Assembly (NCBI GenBank): GCA_018695135.1
Contig: JABHOV010000103.1
Location: 1-37,302 of the forward strand
Length of the DNA: 37,302 bases
Direction of reading: 5' to 3'
Source of the DNA: Candidatus Melainabacteria bacterium
GTDB lineage: Bacteria > Cyanobacteriota > Vampirovibrionia > LMEP-6097
This document shows positions 7,354 through 15,855 of the stretch, one piece after another. The first letter of the stretch is position 1, and every line of letters starts with the position of its first letter. The notes under the pieces are model-generated. The model saw only the letters and a program-made list of their open reading frames with translations, had not been told where the DNA came from and ran no database searches. The position numbers were made by a program, and so were the translations under genes.

Positions 7354-9102
7354 CTACCAAGGATTCAAATTAGACCGAGGGTCGCCTGCACCCTGCTGAT
7401 CCTCACCATTATCAACTTCACTAGGCTTAGCTTCATTAACCTGTCTAAGTAAATTCTCAATATCTTGTTGGCTCAACTGATTTTGTTGCTGCTGTTTTTG
7501 TTGTTGTTGCTGGTCTTGATTTTGATCTTGGTTCTGGTCTTGATTTTGCTGATCTTGTTTTTGTTCTTGATCCTTTTCATCCTCACCTTCACCATCTTCA
7601 TCTTCCTCTTCTTCGTCTTCTTGCTCATCTAGCTTGTCTTTAGCTAGTTGCAAGTTATGCTTGGCATCTTCATCATCTGGATCAATCTCAAGAGCTGCTT
7701 CATATGCTTTGACAGCTGCTTCATAATCGGCGATTTTGAAATTAGCATTGCCAAGATTGTACAAAGCACTTTCTTTAAGCATCTCGTTTTGTGCCGTTTC
7801 AGTAGCGCGCGCAAAACTAGTAAGAGCCTGATCAAAAACCCCTTCGCGATAATGAGCAATGCCCAAATTATAATTAAGCCTCGAACTATGTGGATGCTCT
7901 ACTTGCAACTTCAAATACTGCTGGCGAGCATCAGTAAAAGACTCTGCTTGCAACGCCATGTCAGCCTGCCAAAGCCGAGGATCAGCGGGATTGGCTATCA
8001 CCGGACCAGCCATTAACATAAAGAACAAAACAAACAAGCCTGATTTTTTGTTTCTACGTAATTTCTCAAAAGAATTATCAATGCGCTTAGTGAACCAAGA
8101 TTTGACATTGGTATAAACTCCCATATTCAAGCCTAAAATAACTTCAAGCAATAAAGCAGCAAAAGCAATAGCAGTAAATATTTGGTAAGTCTCATACCAC
8201 TTCTTAGATCTACCGGACTTGACAAGCTCATCATCTATCTTTGTTTTGATGTGATCATAATATAATTTATCCAAATGGAAATCACTACCACTAGATCGCA
8301 AATACTCGCCACCACCCTCTTTAGCAATTTCTTTAAGCAAAGTATCGTTTAATCTAGAAACTACAACCTCACCAGCTGCATCACGCACCAAACTACCACG
8401 ATATTGTATTGGCGCGCCTTTAGCAGTACCAATACCAATGGTGTAGATTCTAATCCCTTCTGACTTAGCTCCCTTAGCTTCTTCTAGAGCTGCTTCATCC
8501 TGCTCCTCACCGTCACTCATGATGATAAGTGCTTTGCCTTCTGATTTAATATATTTGAATGCCTTACGAGCCTTTTGTAAAGCTAACTTAAATGAAGTAC
8601 CAGGTGTTTCAATTGAATCAACACTGAGTTTACTAATCCAGTCCTTGACCATTAAGTAGTCATGAGTCAAGGGTGACTGCAAGAACGCATCACCGGCAAA
8701 AATAATCAAACCAATTCGATCACCAGCAAGCTTATCAATCAATTTGTTAATTTCATATCTAGCACGTGCCAGACGACTTGGACTAATATCCTCAGCGAGC
8801 ATACTCTTGGAGAGATCCAAAGCAACAATAATGTTGGTACCTTGAGTCTCAATTTCTTTCCAATCATATCCCCAACGCGGTGAAATCAAGGCTATCGCAA
8901 GCATTGCCAGAGTAGAAGTCAGCAAGAAAAAGCGCAATAGCGACTTCATACTAGAACTATTAGGGAATAGAGTTTTGATACGACTTGGCTTAGCAAGTAA
9001 AGCCAATACCTTCTCTCTTCGTGCCCAGACTGTATAGAAGAAGAAGACTCCTGCAGGAATCAAGAGAAGTAAAAATAAAAATTCTGGATGTTTGATATTC
9101 AT
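7354..9102 (-). CDS. batB: BatB/BatC-type von Willebrand and TPR membrane protein
   Basis: Membrane-anchored protein of the Bat (Bacteroides aerotolerance-like) operon. Of its 582 residues, 7-27 and about 59-76 are membrane segments. A von Willebrand A domain follows (about 88-290) with the MIDAS motif VALDLSKSM (DxSxS) and IMSDGEEQD. A third membrane segment is near 310-330. A short hydrophobic stretch near 350-368 (SGLFVLFFMLMAGPVIANP) resembles an internal signal and marks the junction of two proteins that are separate in other operons. TPR repeats occupy about 375-485 (ALYNLGNANFKIADYEAAVKAY). An Asp/Glu then Gln-rich tail follows. This looks like a BatB-BatC fusion. It is 8 bp downstream of batA. 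Confidence 0.87.
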   Translation of the reverse strand: MNIKHPEFLFLLLLIPAGVFFFYTVWARREKVLALLAKPSRIKTLFPNSSSMKSLLRFFLLTSTLAMLAIALISPRWGYDWKEIETQGTNIIVALDLSKSMLAEDISPSRLARARYEINKLIDKLAGDRIGLIIFAGDAFLQSPLTHDYLMVKDWISKLSVDSIETPGTSFKLALQKARKAFKYIKSEGKALIIMSDGEEQDEAALEEAKGAKSEGIRIYTIGIGTAKGAPIQYRGSLVRDAAGEVVVSRLNDTLLKEIAKEGGGEYLRSSGSDFHLDKLYYDHIKTKIDDELVKSGRSKKWYETYQIFTAIAFAALLLEVILGLNMGVYTNVKSWFTKRIDNSFEKLRRNKKSGLFVLFFMLMAGPVIANPADPRLWQADMALQAESFTDARQQYLKLQVEHPHSSRLNYNLGIAHYREGVFDQALTSFARATETAQNEMLKESALYNLGNANFKIADYEAAVKAYEAALEIDPDDEDAKHNLQLAKDKLDEQEDEEEEDEDGEGEDEKDQEQKQDQQNQDQNQDQNQDQQQQQKQQQQNQLSQQDIENLLRQVNEAKPSEVDNGEDQQGAGDPRSNLNPW

Positions 9103-9110
9103 AAAAAGCC

Positions 9111-10103
9111 CTAACTCACCCTAAACCACACTGTATTTGCTAAAAGCATTTCGACCAAAAAGAATATCAATGCAGTCCAAAGGAAGGGCTCATAAATATC
9201 TCTGTAAGAATTATATTTTTTGACTTGAATCTCTGTTTTCTCTAACTTATCAATATGATTGTAGATTTTGACGAGATCCTCTGTAGTCTTACCTCTAAAG
9301 TAGACCCCTCCTGTCTTTTCAGAAATCTCAATTAATGTCTCCTCATCAATTGGGATAGCTTGTTTGACTTTTTGCATTCCAAAAGGAGTTGGCACCAAAA
9401 ACGGTACCTCGCCATCTTGCCCGATACCAATGGTATAAATCTTGACTTTGAGTTGCTTTGCCATCTCAGCAGCTAATTGCGGGCTGATAGATCCTGAGTT
9501 ACTTTGACCATCCGTCATCAGAATCAAAATTCGTGACTTAGCTTTAAGATCTTTGAGACGTTTGAGTGCAACAGCTATCGCGTCACCAATCGCCGTCGAG
9601 TTACCCACCATCCCTATTTTCAAATGATTAATCAAATCGACTATCGCACCGTGATCCATAGTCAAAGGACATTGAGTATAAGCCTTCTCACCAAAAACCA
9701 ATAAACCAAGTCTGTCACCGCTTCGTCTATTGACAAAATCCTCAAGTATCACTTTTAAAACAGTCAAGCGGTCAGTAGTTTTGCCAGCTAGTTTAAGATC
9801 CAATGCAGACATAGACTGTGATGTATCAACGGCAAGTACAATATCCAAACCAAGGTGTTTGTTTACAGTAATCGATTGCCCAAGCTGGGGTCTTGCCAAA
9901 GTTACAACCACAATTGCAAGTAGTAACAATCTCATAAAGAACGGCATATGAAAACCGATATTATCAAAGAAAGAAGAAAAACTCTTGTGTTGAGTACTAA
10001 GTGCAATGCTCAAATTGCTTTGTTTAGAACCAAATGAATAAATCAGGAAAAGCACTGGAAGTACCAGAAGAAAACTAAGCACCCATGGATTTGCAAATGT
10101 CAT
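9111..10103 (-). CDS. batA: BatA-type von Willebrand membrane protein
   Basis: Membrane protein with a periplasmic or cytoplasmic VWA domain, a member of the MoxR-Bat system. The family is linked to stress resistance and to assembly of other proteins, but its substrate here is unknown. The 330 residues begin with a membrane segment (about 7-26) and a second at 55-70 ending in the typical LARPQLG. The MIDAS motif VDTSQSMSA, a conserved threonine region (NSTAIGDAIAVALKRL) and MTDGQSNSG mark an intact metal-binding VWA domain. A third membrane segment is at about 308-326. Its ATG overlaps the stop of the upstream gene by 4 nt, so translation is coupled. Confidence 0.9.
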   Translation of the reverse strand: MTFANPWVLSFLLVLPVLFLIYSFGSKQSNLSIALSTQHKSFSSFFDNIGFHMPFFMRLLLLAIVVVTLARPQLGQSITVNKHLGLDIVLAVDTSQSMSALDLKLAGKTTDRLTVLKVILEDFVNRRSGDRLGLLVFGEKAYTQCPLTMDHGAIVDLINHLKIGMVGNSTAIGDAIAVALKRLKDLKAKSRILILMTDGQSNSGSISPQLAAEMAKQLKVKIYTIGIGQDGEVPFLVPTPFGMQKVKQAIPIDEETLIEISEKTGGVYFRGKTTEDLVKIYNHIDKLEKTEIQVKKYNSYRDIYEPFLWTALIFFLVEMLLANTVWFRVS

Positions 10104-10735
10104 ACTCGTGCCCCCTCCAGTCGTGCCTGCTCCTCAAGCTCGACTCCATGGTCTTGCTTTTCTTCCTCTTCTTCAGTTTCTTCAGCGAGCATTGTTTTTT
10201 CTGTAGTGCGCACAATATCCAAACTCAATTCTAGATCTTTTGCTTTGGTTTCAAGTGAAACATTTTGTTTGGCAAATTTGGCCAAATCCGCTCTCTGAAG
10301 AATTTTGGTAAGAAACATCGCATGATTAGTTCGTATTCGACTTTCATTAATTAAAACATCTGCCATCTCGTCAGCGGTCTTCTCAAGACAAGCAATCCCC
10401 AAACGCTCTTCAAGATAGCTCTTCATATATTCTGAATAAATTAAATAGAACTGCTTACTATCAAGGTTGAGATTCAATTCCGTTAGATTTTTGATAGTAC
10501 GTTCATAGGTACTCAATTCATCATTAATTTCCTGACGAAAGAATTTAATATAAACAAAATAAGCGAGGACTGAAACTACAGCAAGAATCACCAAAACTAC
10601 AAACCAAACTGGAATTATGATTGAAATATAACCCTTGATATCTCTCAAACCTTCAGCACCAGCATCAGGTAAACCAGTTGAGGCTTGCTGCATTGCTTGA
10701 ATCATTTGACCACCGTTAGCAGTTGGAACTGGCAT
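10100..10735 (-). CDS. Single-pass membrane protein, DUF4381-like, in Bat operon
   Basis: A 211-residue protein with one strong membrane segment at about 35-58 (IIIPVWFVVLVILAVVSVLAYFVYIKFF). The N-terminus is short, and the cytoplasmic C-terminal region is helical and ends in a Glu-rich tail. Position (between DUF58 and batA) and shape match the small DUF4381-type proteins of such operons. Sequence identity is too low by eye to be sure. The SYMKSYLEERLGIACLEKTADEM segment is typical of that helical part. It overlaps the genes on both sides (1 nt and 4 nt), which strongly supports co-translation. Confidence 0.75.
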   Translation of the reverse strand: MPVPTANGGQMIQAMQQASTGLPDAGAEGLRDIKGYISIIIPVWFVVLVILAVVSVLAYFVYIKFFRQEINDELSTYERTIKNLTELNLNLDSKQFYLIYSEYMKSYLEERLGIACLEKTADEMADVLINESRIRTNHAMFLTKILQRADLAKFAKQNVSLETKAKDLELSLDIVRTTEKTMLAEETEEEEEKQDHGVELEEQARLEGARV

Positions 10736-11676
10736 TAAGATCTACGCTCCTTTGTCAGAAACATATGCAAAAGGGTTTGCAGGTAAGGCTTATGGGTAGA
10801 TAGATCCAGGAAATCAATCCCGAGTCTTTTGAATTTGGCACTTAATCTATTAATGTGGTCACTTTGCAAATGTGCAAAAAGCTCACGGGTAGATTTGCGG
10901 TTAAGGTTCAAAAGCTGCTTTTGTCCAGTCTCAGGGTTAATCACTTCAACAAAACCAATATTTGGTAACCAAAACTCACGAGGATCTCTAATTGAGATAG
11001 CAATTAAGTCTTGGGTCTTACGCAACAACTTCAACTCTTTCTCATAATCAAATGATTCAGCAAAAACATCATCCGCTGCCTGCTTGGTCAGCTCTTTCAT
11101 TACAGGAGCTTTGGATTTAATAAAATCGGAAATCAAAAACACCACAGAGTGCTTAGGAACCATTGAAATCACTTCTTGCAAGGCACGCTTGAGATTAGTT
11201 TTCTTGGATTTGGGCTTGAAAGTCAATAAGTCCTTGATCAGTCTAAAGATATGCGCCTTGCCTTGTTTCGGCGGTATATAACTCTCGACTTCATCAGTAA
11301 TTAAGATCATACCGACCTTGTCATTACTTTTGATAGCCAGCGAAGCCAGTACTGAAGCTAGTTCCACAGCCATCTCTTGCTTAGTTTGTCTTTGAGTACC
11401 AAAGTCATTAGAAGCGCTCAAATCAAGAATCACTATAATCGAAAGCTGCCTTTCTTCTTTATACTGACGAATATACGGCTCTTGCATCCGAGCTGTCACT
11501 TTCCAATCTATCCCGCGAATATCATCACCAATTTGATATTCACGTATCGATTCAAAATTGAGTCCCTTCCCTTTAAACGCTGACTTATACTCACCCGATA
11601 GAATTTCAGATGCCATCCGATCTGACTTGATCTGGATCTTTTTTATTTGAGAAAGTAATTCCTGACTGATTAACAC
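10735..11676 (-). CDS. DUF58 family protein
   Basis: Cytoplasmic VWA-like protein of the DUF58 family, the usual partner of MoxR ATPases. The 313 residues hold the hallmark FESIREYQIGDDIRGIDWKVTARM (about 42-65) and the degenerate MIDAS-like VILDLSASNDFG. FLISDF near residue 190 is the equivalent of a second strand. No membrane segment is seen. The start is GTG at 11676, with AAGG-type Shine-Dalgarno sequence upstream. It lies 91 bp after moxR, with a small hairpin between. Confidence 0.9.
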   Translation of the reverse strand: MLISQELLSQIKKIQIKSDRMASEILSGEYKSAFKGKGLNFESIREYQIGDDIRGIDWKVTARMQEPYIRQYKEERQLSIIVILDLSASNDFGTQRQTKQEMAVELASVLASLAIKSNDKVGMILITDEVESYIPPKQGKAHIFRLIKDLLTFKPKSKKTNLKRALQEVISMVPKHSVVFLISDFIKSKAPVMKELTKQAADDVFAESFDYEKELKLLRKTQDLIAISIRDPREFWLPNIGFVEVINPETGQKQLLNLNRKSTRELFAHLQSDHINRLSAKFKRLGIDFLDLSTHKPYLQTLLHMFLTKERRS

Positions 11677-11712
11677 TGAAACCTTATGTCCTTAACAAAC
11701 TGCTCTAAGGCT

Positions 11713-11746
11713 CTAAGGCTGTAGGGCGAGTCCATTACAGCCTTAG
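11713..11746. repeat. Hairpin in the moxR-DUF58 gap
   Basis: CTAAGGCTGTA (11713-11723) pairs with TACAGCCTTAG (11736-11746). A second pairing of GTAGGGC with GCCCTAC nearby is possible. It sits inside the operon, so it may set the moxR to DUF58 ratio by processing or attenuation. There is no T-run. Confidence 0.5.
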
Positions 11747-11767
11747 AACCTTACAGCCCTACATCCC

Positions 11768-12793
11768 TTACGGTACTTCTATACTGTCAAAGATGATTTT
11801 TATAACATCATCTGAATTTTTATCCTCAGCTTCAGCTTCAAAACTTACGATGATACGTTGTCTCAAAACTTCAAAGCCAACACTCTTAACATCTTGAGGA
11901 GTCACGTAAGCTCTTCCTTGCAAGTAAGCATGTGTTCTTGCTGCCAAAACCAGTGCTATAGAGGCACGCGGCGATGCACCAACTTCAATCAAACCATCAA
12001 GTTCTTTGATCTTATGAACCTTTCCACCAGCTTGCGACTCACCAGTACGACTAGCAAAAACAATATCAACAATATAGTCTTGTACTTTCTCATCAATATA
12101 AACCTTATCTACAAATTCACGCGCCTTGAAAATATCATCCTTGCTTAGAACTTGTTTTAAATTGATAACTTGTTTAAGCGCCATCATGTTCATGATTTTC
12201 TTTTCTTCAACTCGATTAGGATAATCAATCTTGAGCTTCATCATAAATCTATCCATCTGCGCTTCTGGCAACGCATAGGTGCCTTCTTGCTCAAGCGGGT
12301 TTTGAGTCGCTAATACAATAAAAGGCGGATCAAGCGGGTAAGTAGTGTCACCGATGGTTACTTGTTTCTCTGCCATCGCTTCAAGCAAAGCAGATTGCAC
12401 TTTGGCTGGAGCTCGGTTAATCTCATCGGCAAGAATCAAGTTGCTAAATATCGGACCCTTCTTTGTTTCAAAATCACTTGTGTTCGGTCTATAAATCTGC
12501 GTACCAATCAAATCGGCTGGCAATAAATCCGGCGTAAACTGAATCCGCTGAAAACCAAGCCCGATACAATCCGATAATGCCTTAACAGTCTCAGTCTTAG
12601 CCAAGCCAGGCACACCCTCAATTAATATATGTCCGCCAGCTATAATACCAAGTAATAATCTATCGACAAAATGCTCTTGTCCTATTATTTTCCTGGCAAC
12701 TTCTTCTCTAACTTGCTGAAAACTCTTGGAGTGAATCTGTATGTCAGTCGTTAATTGCTCCAATTCTGCGCCTGTGTCAATGGTTTCTGTCAT
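11768..12793 (-). CDS. moxR: MoxR family AAA+ ATPase
   Basis: AAA+ chaperone-like ATPase that works with the VWA proteins encoded downstream. The 341-residue product shows Walker A GGHILIEGVPGLAKTE (about 51-66), Walker B NLILADEINRAPAKVQ, sensor 1 VLATQNPLEQEGTYALPEAQMDRF, and the C-terminal lid with GASPRASIALVLAARTHAYLQGR. These match MoxR proteins over their full length. It is the first gene of the minus-strand operon. TATAAT lies 7 nt before the ATG, suggesting a leaderless mRNA, and the divergent gene at 12863 starts 70 bp away. Confidence 0.95.
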   Translation of the reverse strand: MTETIDTGAELEQLTTDIQIHSKSFQQVREEVARKIIGQEHFVDRLLLGIIAGGHILIEGVPGLAKTETVKALSDCIGLGFQRIQFTPDLLPADLIGTQIYRPNTSDFETKKGPIFSNLILADEINRAPAKVQSALLEAMAEKQVTIGDTTYPLDPPFIVLATQNPLEQEGTYALPEAQMDRFMMKLKIDYPNRVEEKKIMNMMALKQVINLKQVLSKDDIFKAREFVDKVYIDEKVQDYIVDIVFASRTGESQAGGKVHKIKELDGLIEVGASPRASIALVLAARTHAYLQGRAYVTPQDVKSVGFEVLRQRIIVSFEAEAEDKNSDDVIKIIFDSIEVP

Positions 12794-12800
12794 ATTAATG

Positions 12801-12851
12801 ATTATAACTCATCTTTGCCTCTTGCAACTAGAGCATACACATTGCTAGAAT
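12801..12851. promoter_or_regulatory. Divergent promoter pair moxR / 12863 gene
   Basis: The minus-strand TATAAT (12801-12806) serves moxR. The plus-strand TAGAAT (12846-12851), 18 nt after TTGCAA (12822-12827), serves the 12863 gene with a leader of about 4-5 nt. TTGCAA is its own complement and could act as a -35 for both directions, with a shorter 15-nt spacer toward moxR. Confidence 0.5.
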
Positions 12852-12862
12852 CGAGATAAGAT

Positions 12863-13657
12863 ATGGGATTTACTATAGACGCATGGACAGGACCGCAACA
12901 TTATAGAGTCGAAGCAGGACAAGGCAATAATGAACCAATTAACAATCATCGTCAACCATACGACGCAAACATCGCACGCATGCTTGCCAAAAAAGTATAT
13001 CAATTGGATACCTTATATGGAGATACTGGCCATATGCCAATTAGCATTGACAATTATATTCAATATGCAGAAGCTGTGACAGAGGTCTGGGAGGATGCTG
13101 GAGATCATCAACAAAAAGTTCTTGCAAAGTTAGATCTAGCAATTGAACGAATGTTCAAACCAGGACTAATTACGGCTGACATGGACAAAAGGGTTGAAAT
13201 ATTTATACTCAAAGAAAGTATTATGAAACTGCAAGGCAAGCAAGACTACTCTCTTGAAACAGAGCTCAATAATCTCATAAAAAATTTGAAACAAAATATA
13301 AATGATTTTGGTCTTTATTTAACCGTACTTAGTCTAGCAGAGCAAATTGCCAAAGATAAAGCAAGCCAAAATAAAGAAGAATCTAAAAAATTTATTACAC
13401 AAAAATTATTAGCAATTATAGACAAGTTAGACAAGAAATTAGCATCAAAAGAAATCAAAGCTAAAAAATTATTGCCAAATTATTATCGATTAAAAGCAGA
13501 ATTATTAATATTAGCAGGGCAAAAACAAGAAGCACAAGATTTCATAGCATCAGCAAGTCAAAAAACAGCAACCATGGATGTCACGACGATGGTTCTGCAA
13601 CCTATACTCAAGCGATTACAAAAGCAAAAAAAAGACCCCGCCGAAGCGAGGTCTTAA
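12863..13657 (+). CDS. Hypothetical helical protein
   Basis: Not recognised. The 264-residue product lacks a signal peptide and membrane segments. After about 35 N-terminal residues rich in Gly/Asn/Gln it is predicted almost wholly helical, with TPR-like spacing (ARMLAKKVYQLDTLYGD, QYAEAVTEVWEDAGDHQQ, YYRLKAELLILAGQKQEAQDF). The last residues KKDPAEARS are encoded by the stem of the terminator of the opposite-strand gene, so the C-terminus looks recruited or extended by chance. It is transcribed divergently from moxR. Confidence 0.75.
   Translation: MGFTIDAWTGPQHYRVEAGQGNNEPINNHRQPYDANIARMLAKKVYQLDTLYGDTGHMPISIDNYIQYAEAVTEVWEDAGDHQQKVLAKLDLAIERMFKPGLITADMDKRVEIFILKESIMKLQGKQDYSLETELNNLIKNLKQNINDFGLYLTVLSLAEQIAKDKASQNKEESKKFITQKLLAIIDKLDKKLASKEIKAKKLLPNYYRLKAELLILAGQKQEAQDFIASASQKTATMDVTTMVLQPILKRLQKQKKDPAEARS
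13632..13655 (-). terminator. Intrinsic terminator of the 13683 gene
   Basis: On the minus strand AAGACC and GGTCTT, with inner CGC/GCG, form a stem around a TTCG loop, followed by seven T (complement of 13625-13631). It lies 28 nt past the stop of the outer-membrane-type gene. The plus-strand gene ends inside it. Confidence 0.8.
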
Positions 13658-13682
13658 TTAATTTGATTTACAAATGCAAAAC

Positions 13683-14480
13683 TTAGAAAGTTTTGTAGAT
13701 GCTAGCCTGAACACCAATGTCTGGTGAATCATTGTTGATACCAAGAGGTAAACCAGCTCTGAATTGCATATCATCCATAGGGATAATTATGCCTGGAACC
13801 AGTCTTAAATCAGTACCAAGGTTATCTGTGTAAACCGTGTTACCAAGTAGACCTAGAGAAAGACCAAAGTCTTCTCCTGACCAAACAGCCTCATTGTAAT
13901 AAATGAGTGAGTGTTGAGTAGCACCTGCGTCTGGCACGTCGAATCTATATCCAACATCACCATGCCAAGCTAGGTTATCACCTAGGCTGATTGTGTACTC
14001 TGCACCAGTTTGGAAGCCGTAAGCATTACGACCAGAAACAGGTCTCAAAGTGTTGTTTAAAAGTAAACTACTTTGAACCATTGGGAAATGTTGGTTGATG
14101 TACCAAGTTAAAGCAAAGTCTTCTTCATCAACTAAAGCAGCTTCTAAGCTAAGACCTATGTTGCTGAAACCGAAAGCAGATGAATCACCTGTTGTACTAT
14201 CGGTTGTACCGTAGCTTAAACCAGCGCTCATACCAATTCTAGTAGGAATTCCAGTATCTAAACTGTGTCTCCAATCCATTCTTAGTAAATTGAATCCGTC
14301 TGAAGAAGTTTCAGAACCAGCTGAACTTCCATGATCGTGGAACCAATCAAAACCAATTGTTAATTGGTCAGGATTTTCTGTATTAATTGCAGCTTGTTGT
14401 ACATTTAGTGGAGCTAATGCAGCGTTTGCACTAGATACACTAAGTAAAAGCAACATAGCTAAAAGTATTGATTTTCTCAT
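13683..14480 (-). CDS. Outer-membrane beta-barrel-type protein
   Basis: Exported protein with a signal peptide (MRKSILLAMLLLLSVSSANA, cleavage near residue 20). The 265 residues then alternate polar and apolar strands rich in Gly, Tyr, Asn and Asp (FGFSNIGLSLEAALVDEEDFALTWYINQHF, EYTISLGDNLAWHGDVGYRFDV) and end in a phenylalanine, as beta-barrel outer membrane proteins do. No specific family was recognised; a transporter or surface protein is possible. I start at 14480 because GGAGAT precedes this ATG at good spacing. The longer frame to 14528 adds an implausible lead before the signal peptide. It has its own long leader and terminator, so it is a single-gene unit. Confidence 0.82.
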   Translation of the reverse strand: MRKSILLAMLLLLSVSSANAALAPLNVQQAAINTENPDQLTIGFDWFHDHGSSAGSETSSDGFNLLRMDWRHSLDTGIPTRIGMSAGLSYGTTDSTTGDSSAFGFSNIGLSLEAALVDEEDFALTWYINQHFPMVQSSLLLNNTLRPVSGRNAYGFQTGAEYTISLGDNLAWHGDVGYRFDVPDAGATQHSLIYYNEAVWSGEDFGLSLGLLGNTVYTDNLGTDLRLVPGIIIPMDDMQFRAGLPLGINNDSPDIGVQASIYKTF

Positions 14481-14563
14481 AAATTTATCTCCTATTTTGT
14501 TCTTAGTTATCTCAACGAGATAGAACATAGCTAACCAGTCCAGGCTAACTATCAGAGATTATA
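14481..14563 (-). promoter_or_regulatory. Promoter and structured leader of the barrel gene
   Basis: TATAAT on the minus strand (complement of 14558-14563) lies within a GAGATTATAATCTC palindrome. It would start a leader of about 70 nt. The leader holds an imperfect TAGTTAGCC/GGTTAGCTA repeat and a TATCTC-AAC-GAGATA hairpin, then the AGGAG site. This contrasts with the leaderless pattern of neighbouring genes. Confidence 0.45.
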
Positions 14564-14749
14564 ATCTCATAGAAACATTAATTTGTACAATACAATACCT
14601 GTTGTCTTTTGCAAATTTAATTTTCATGAAGGGCTGTTCCGGGAAATTGAAGAATTTTAACTAGTTGCAAAGCCTTATGGTCTCTAGCTTTAAGCAAAAG
14701 TAGCGATATTTTCGTGAATATCTTGATTAAATCTATCCTAGATAAGAGC

Positions 14750-14755
14750 TATGAT
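14750..14755 (+). promoter_or_regulatory. -10-like box TATGAT before NagA-like gene
   Basis: TATGAT ends 6 nt before ATG 14762, matching the leaderless spacing found elsewhere. It argues for starting at 14762 rather than at GTG 14714. Confidence 0.4.
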
Positions 14756-14761
14756 GTTTAT

Positions 14762-15655
14762 ATGCTTGATCTACAAATTAATGGCTTTGCAACAGAGGAT
14801 TTTTCTTGTAATTTCTGGCAGGCTCCTCAAGATGAATCAATAAATTCATTGAACAGCTACCTTATTAAAGAAGAGGTTGAACAATATTTGGCCACAGTCA
14901 TCACTTCAAGCTACTCAAGTTTTGCGAACAATCTCAAACGAATTCAAGACTACAGTAACAAGTTTGGTAATGGAAATTTGCTCGGTGTTCACATTGAAGG
15001 TGGCTTGATCACCAGTTTAGGGGTGCATCCACCAGAGCATGCAACTGCACTTAATTATAAAGAAGCAAAATCATTAATCGCGGACTTTCCTGGCTTGATT
15101 AAATTATGGACGATTTGTCCTAAGCTTGATCCTCAAGGCCAAGTCACCAGGCTGGCTCAAGACAATGGCATAGTAGTTAGTTATGGTCACAGCAATGCTA
15201 GTTATAGTGAAGCTTCTAGCGCTTTTGAAAACTATGGCGTGAACTTAGTAACTCATTGGGGAAATGCAATGTATATAATGAAGGATTTTCAGCAGCGTAA
15301 TTGCTCAGATCAAGATCTCAGTAAATTAGATACTGAGACAGATGGAGGTATCGGACTTGCTGCCTATCAAAACCCAGATATCTATTGTATGGCAATTGCT
15401 GGCTCTCAAAAAGACGGCGATGAACATATCGATCCTCGCTTATTAAAGAAGCTTTTTGAGAAAAAAAAAGACAAAATGATTTTGGTGAGCGATGCAGTGG
15501 TCTTGCGGCCTGAGATTGGCGCCCTGCAAGGAGGTCTCGTGAGTCTTGGCAAGCACGCTCAAAACGCTATAACTATTGGGATTCCTGAAGCTGCTGTCAG
15601 AAAATCTTGTGCAGAAACTCCCAAGAAATTACTCAAATTGGGGGTTATCAACTAG
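14762..15655 (+). CDS. Reduced NagA-like amidohydrolase
   Basis: Related to N-acetylglucosamine-6-phosphate deacetylase, a TIM-barrel metal hydrolase of amino-sugar recycling. From MLDLQINGF (the family's IDLQVNG), the 297 residues include GVHIEGGLITSLGVHPPEHA (family: HLEGP....GAHPPEH), VSYGHSNASYSEA, NLVTHWGNAM (family: THLFNAM) and LVSDAV with the catalytic Asp. Usual NagA is about 380 residues. This one lacks the N-terminal beta-sandwich strands and ends at LKLGVIN without the C-terminal strands that close the sandwich. The first G after HIEG replaces the usual P. The stop TAG falls in the inverted end of a family-C element, so the C-terminus may have been cut by insertion. It may act on a different substrate. 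Confidence 0.75.
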   Translation: MLDLQINGFATEDFSCNFWQAPQDESINSLNSYLIKEEVEQYLATVITSSYSSFANNLKRIQDYSNKFGNGNLLGVHIEGGLITSLGVHPPEHATALNYKEAKSLIADFPGLIKLWTICPKLDPQGQVTRLAQDNGIVVSYGHSNASYSEASSAFENYGVNLVTHWGNAMYIMKDFQQRNCSDQDLSKLDTETDGGIGLAAYQNPDIYCMAIAGSQKDGDEHIDPRLLKKLFEKKKDKMILVSDAVVLRPEIGALQGGLVSLGKHAQNAITIGIPEAAVRKSCAETPKKLLKLGVIN

Positions 15656-15800
15656 GAGGCTGTCGGAGAATTCAAGAACAAGGCTTGCGAGCACCAAAAA
15701 GCCATGTGGAAAACATGGCTTTTGGTGTTTACCCGTAGTATATTCTAATAAATGAGGGCGAGCGTAACACAGTTATTGGATTATTCCGACAGCCTCCTAG
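15652..15800. mobile_element. Family-C MITE after NagA-like gene
   Basis: Perfect 16-bp inverted repeats, CTAGGAGGCTGTCGGA (15652-15667) and its complement (15785-15800), bound 117 bp with an inner hairpin AAAAGCCATGT/ACATGGCTTTT around 15700. Internal blocks AAGGCTTGCGA and GGGCGAGCGTAAC recur, inverted, at 25718-25822 and 29774-29894. The left end contains the stop codon of the NagA-like gene. Confidence 0.75.
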
Positions 15801-15855
15801 GTAGTCCATACAAATGACCTAGCCTTATCCCCTAGATTCTGGGCATTTTATAGAT

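Noticed and set aside
13683-14528. Barrel protein start at 14528
   Set aside because: The added 16 residues precede the signal peptide and have no ribosome-binding site, while ATG 14480 has AGGAG.
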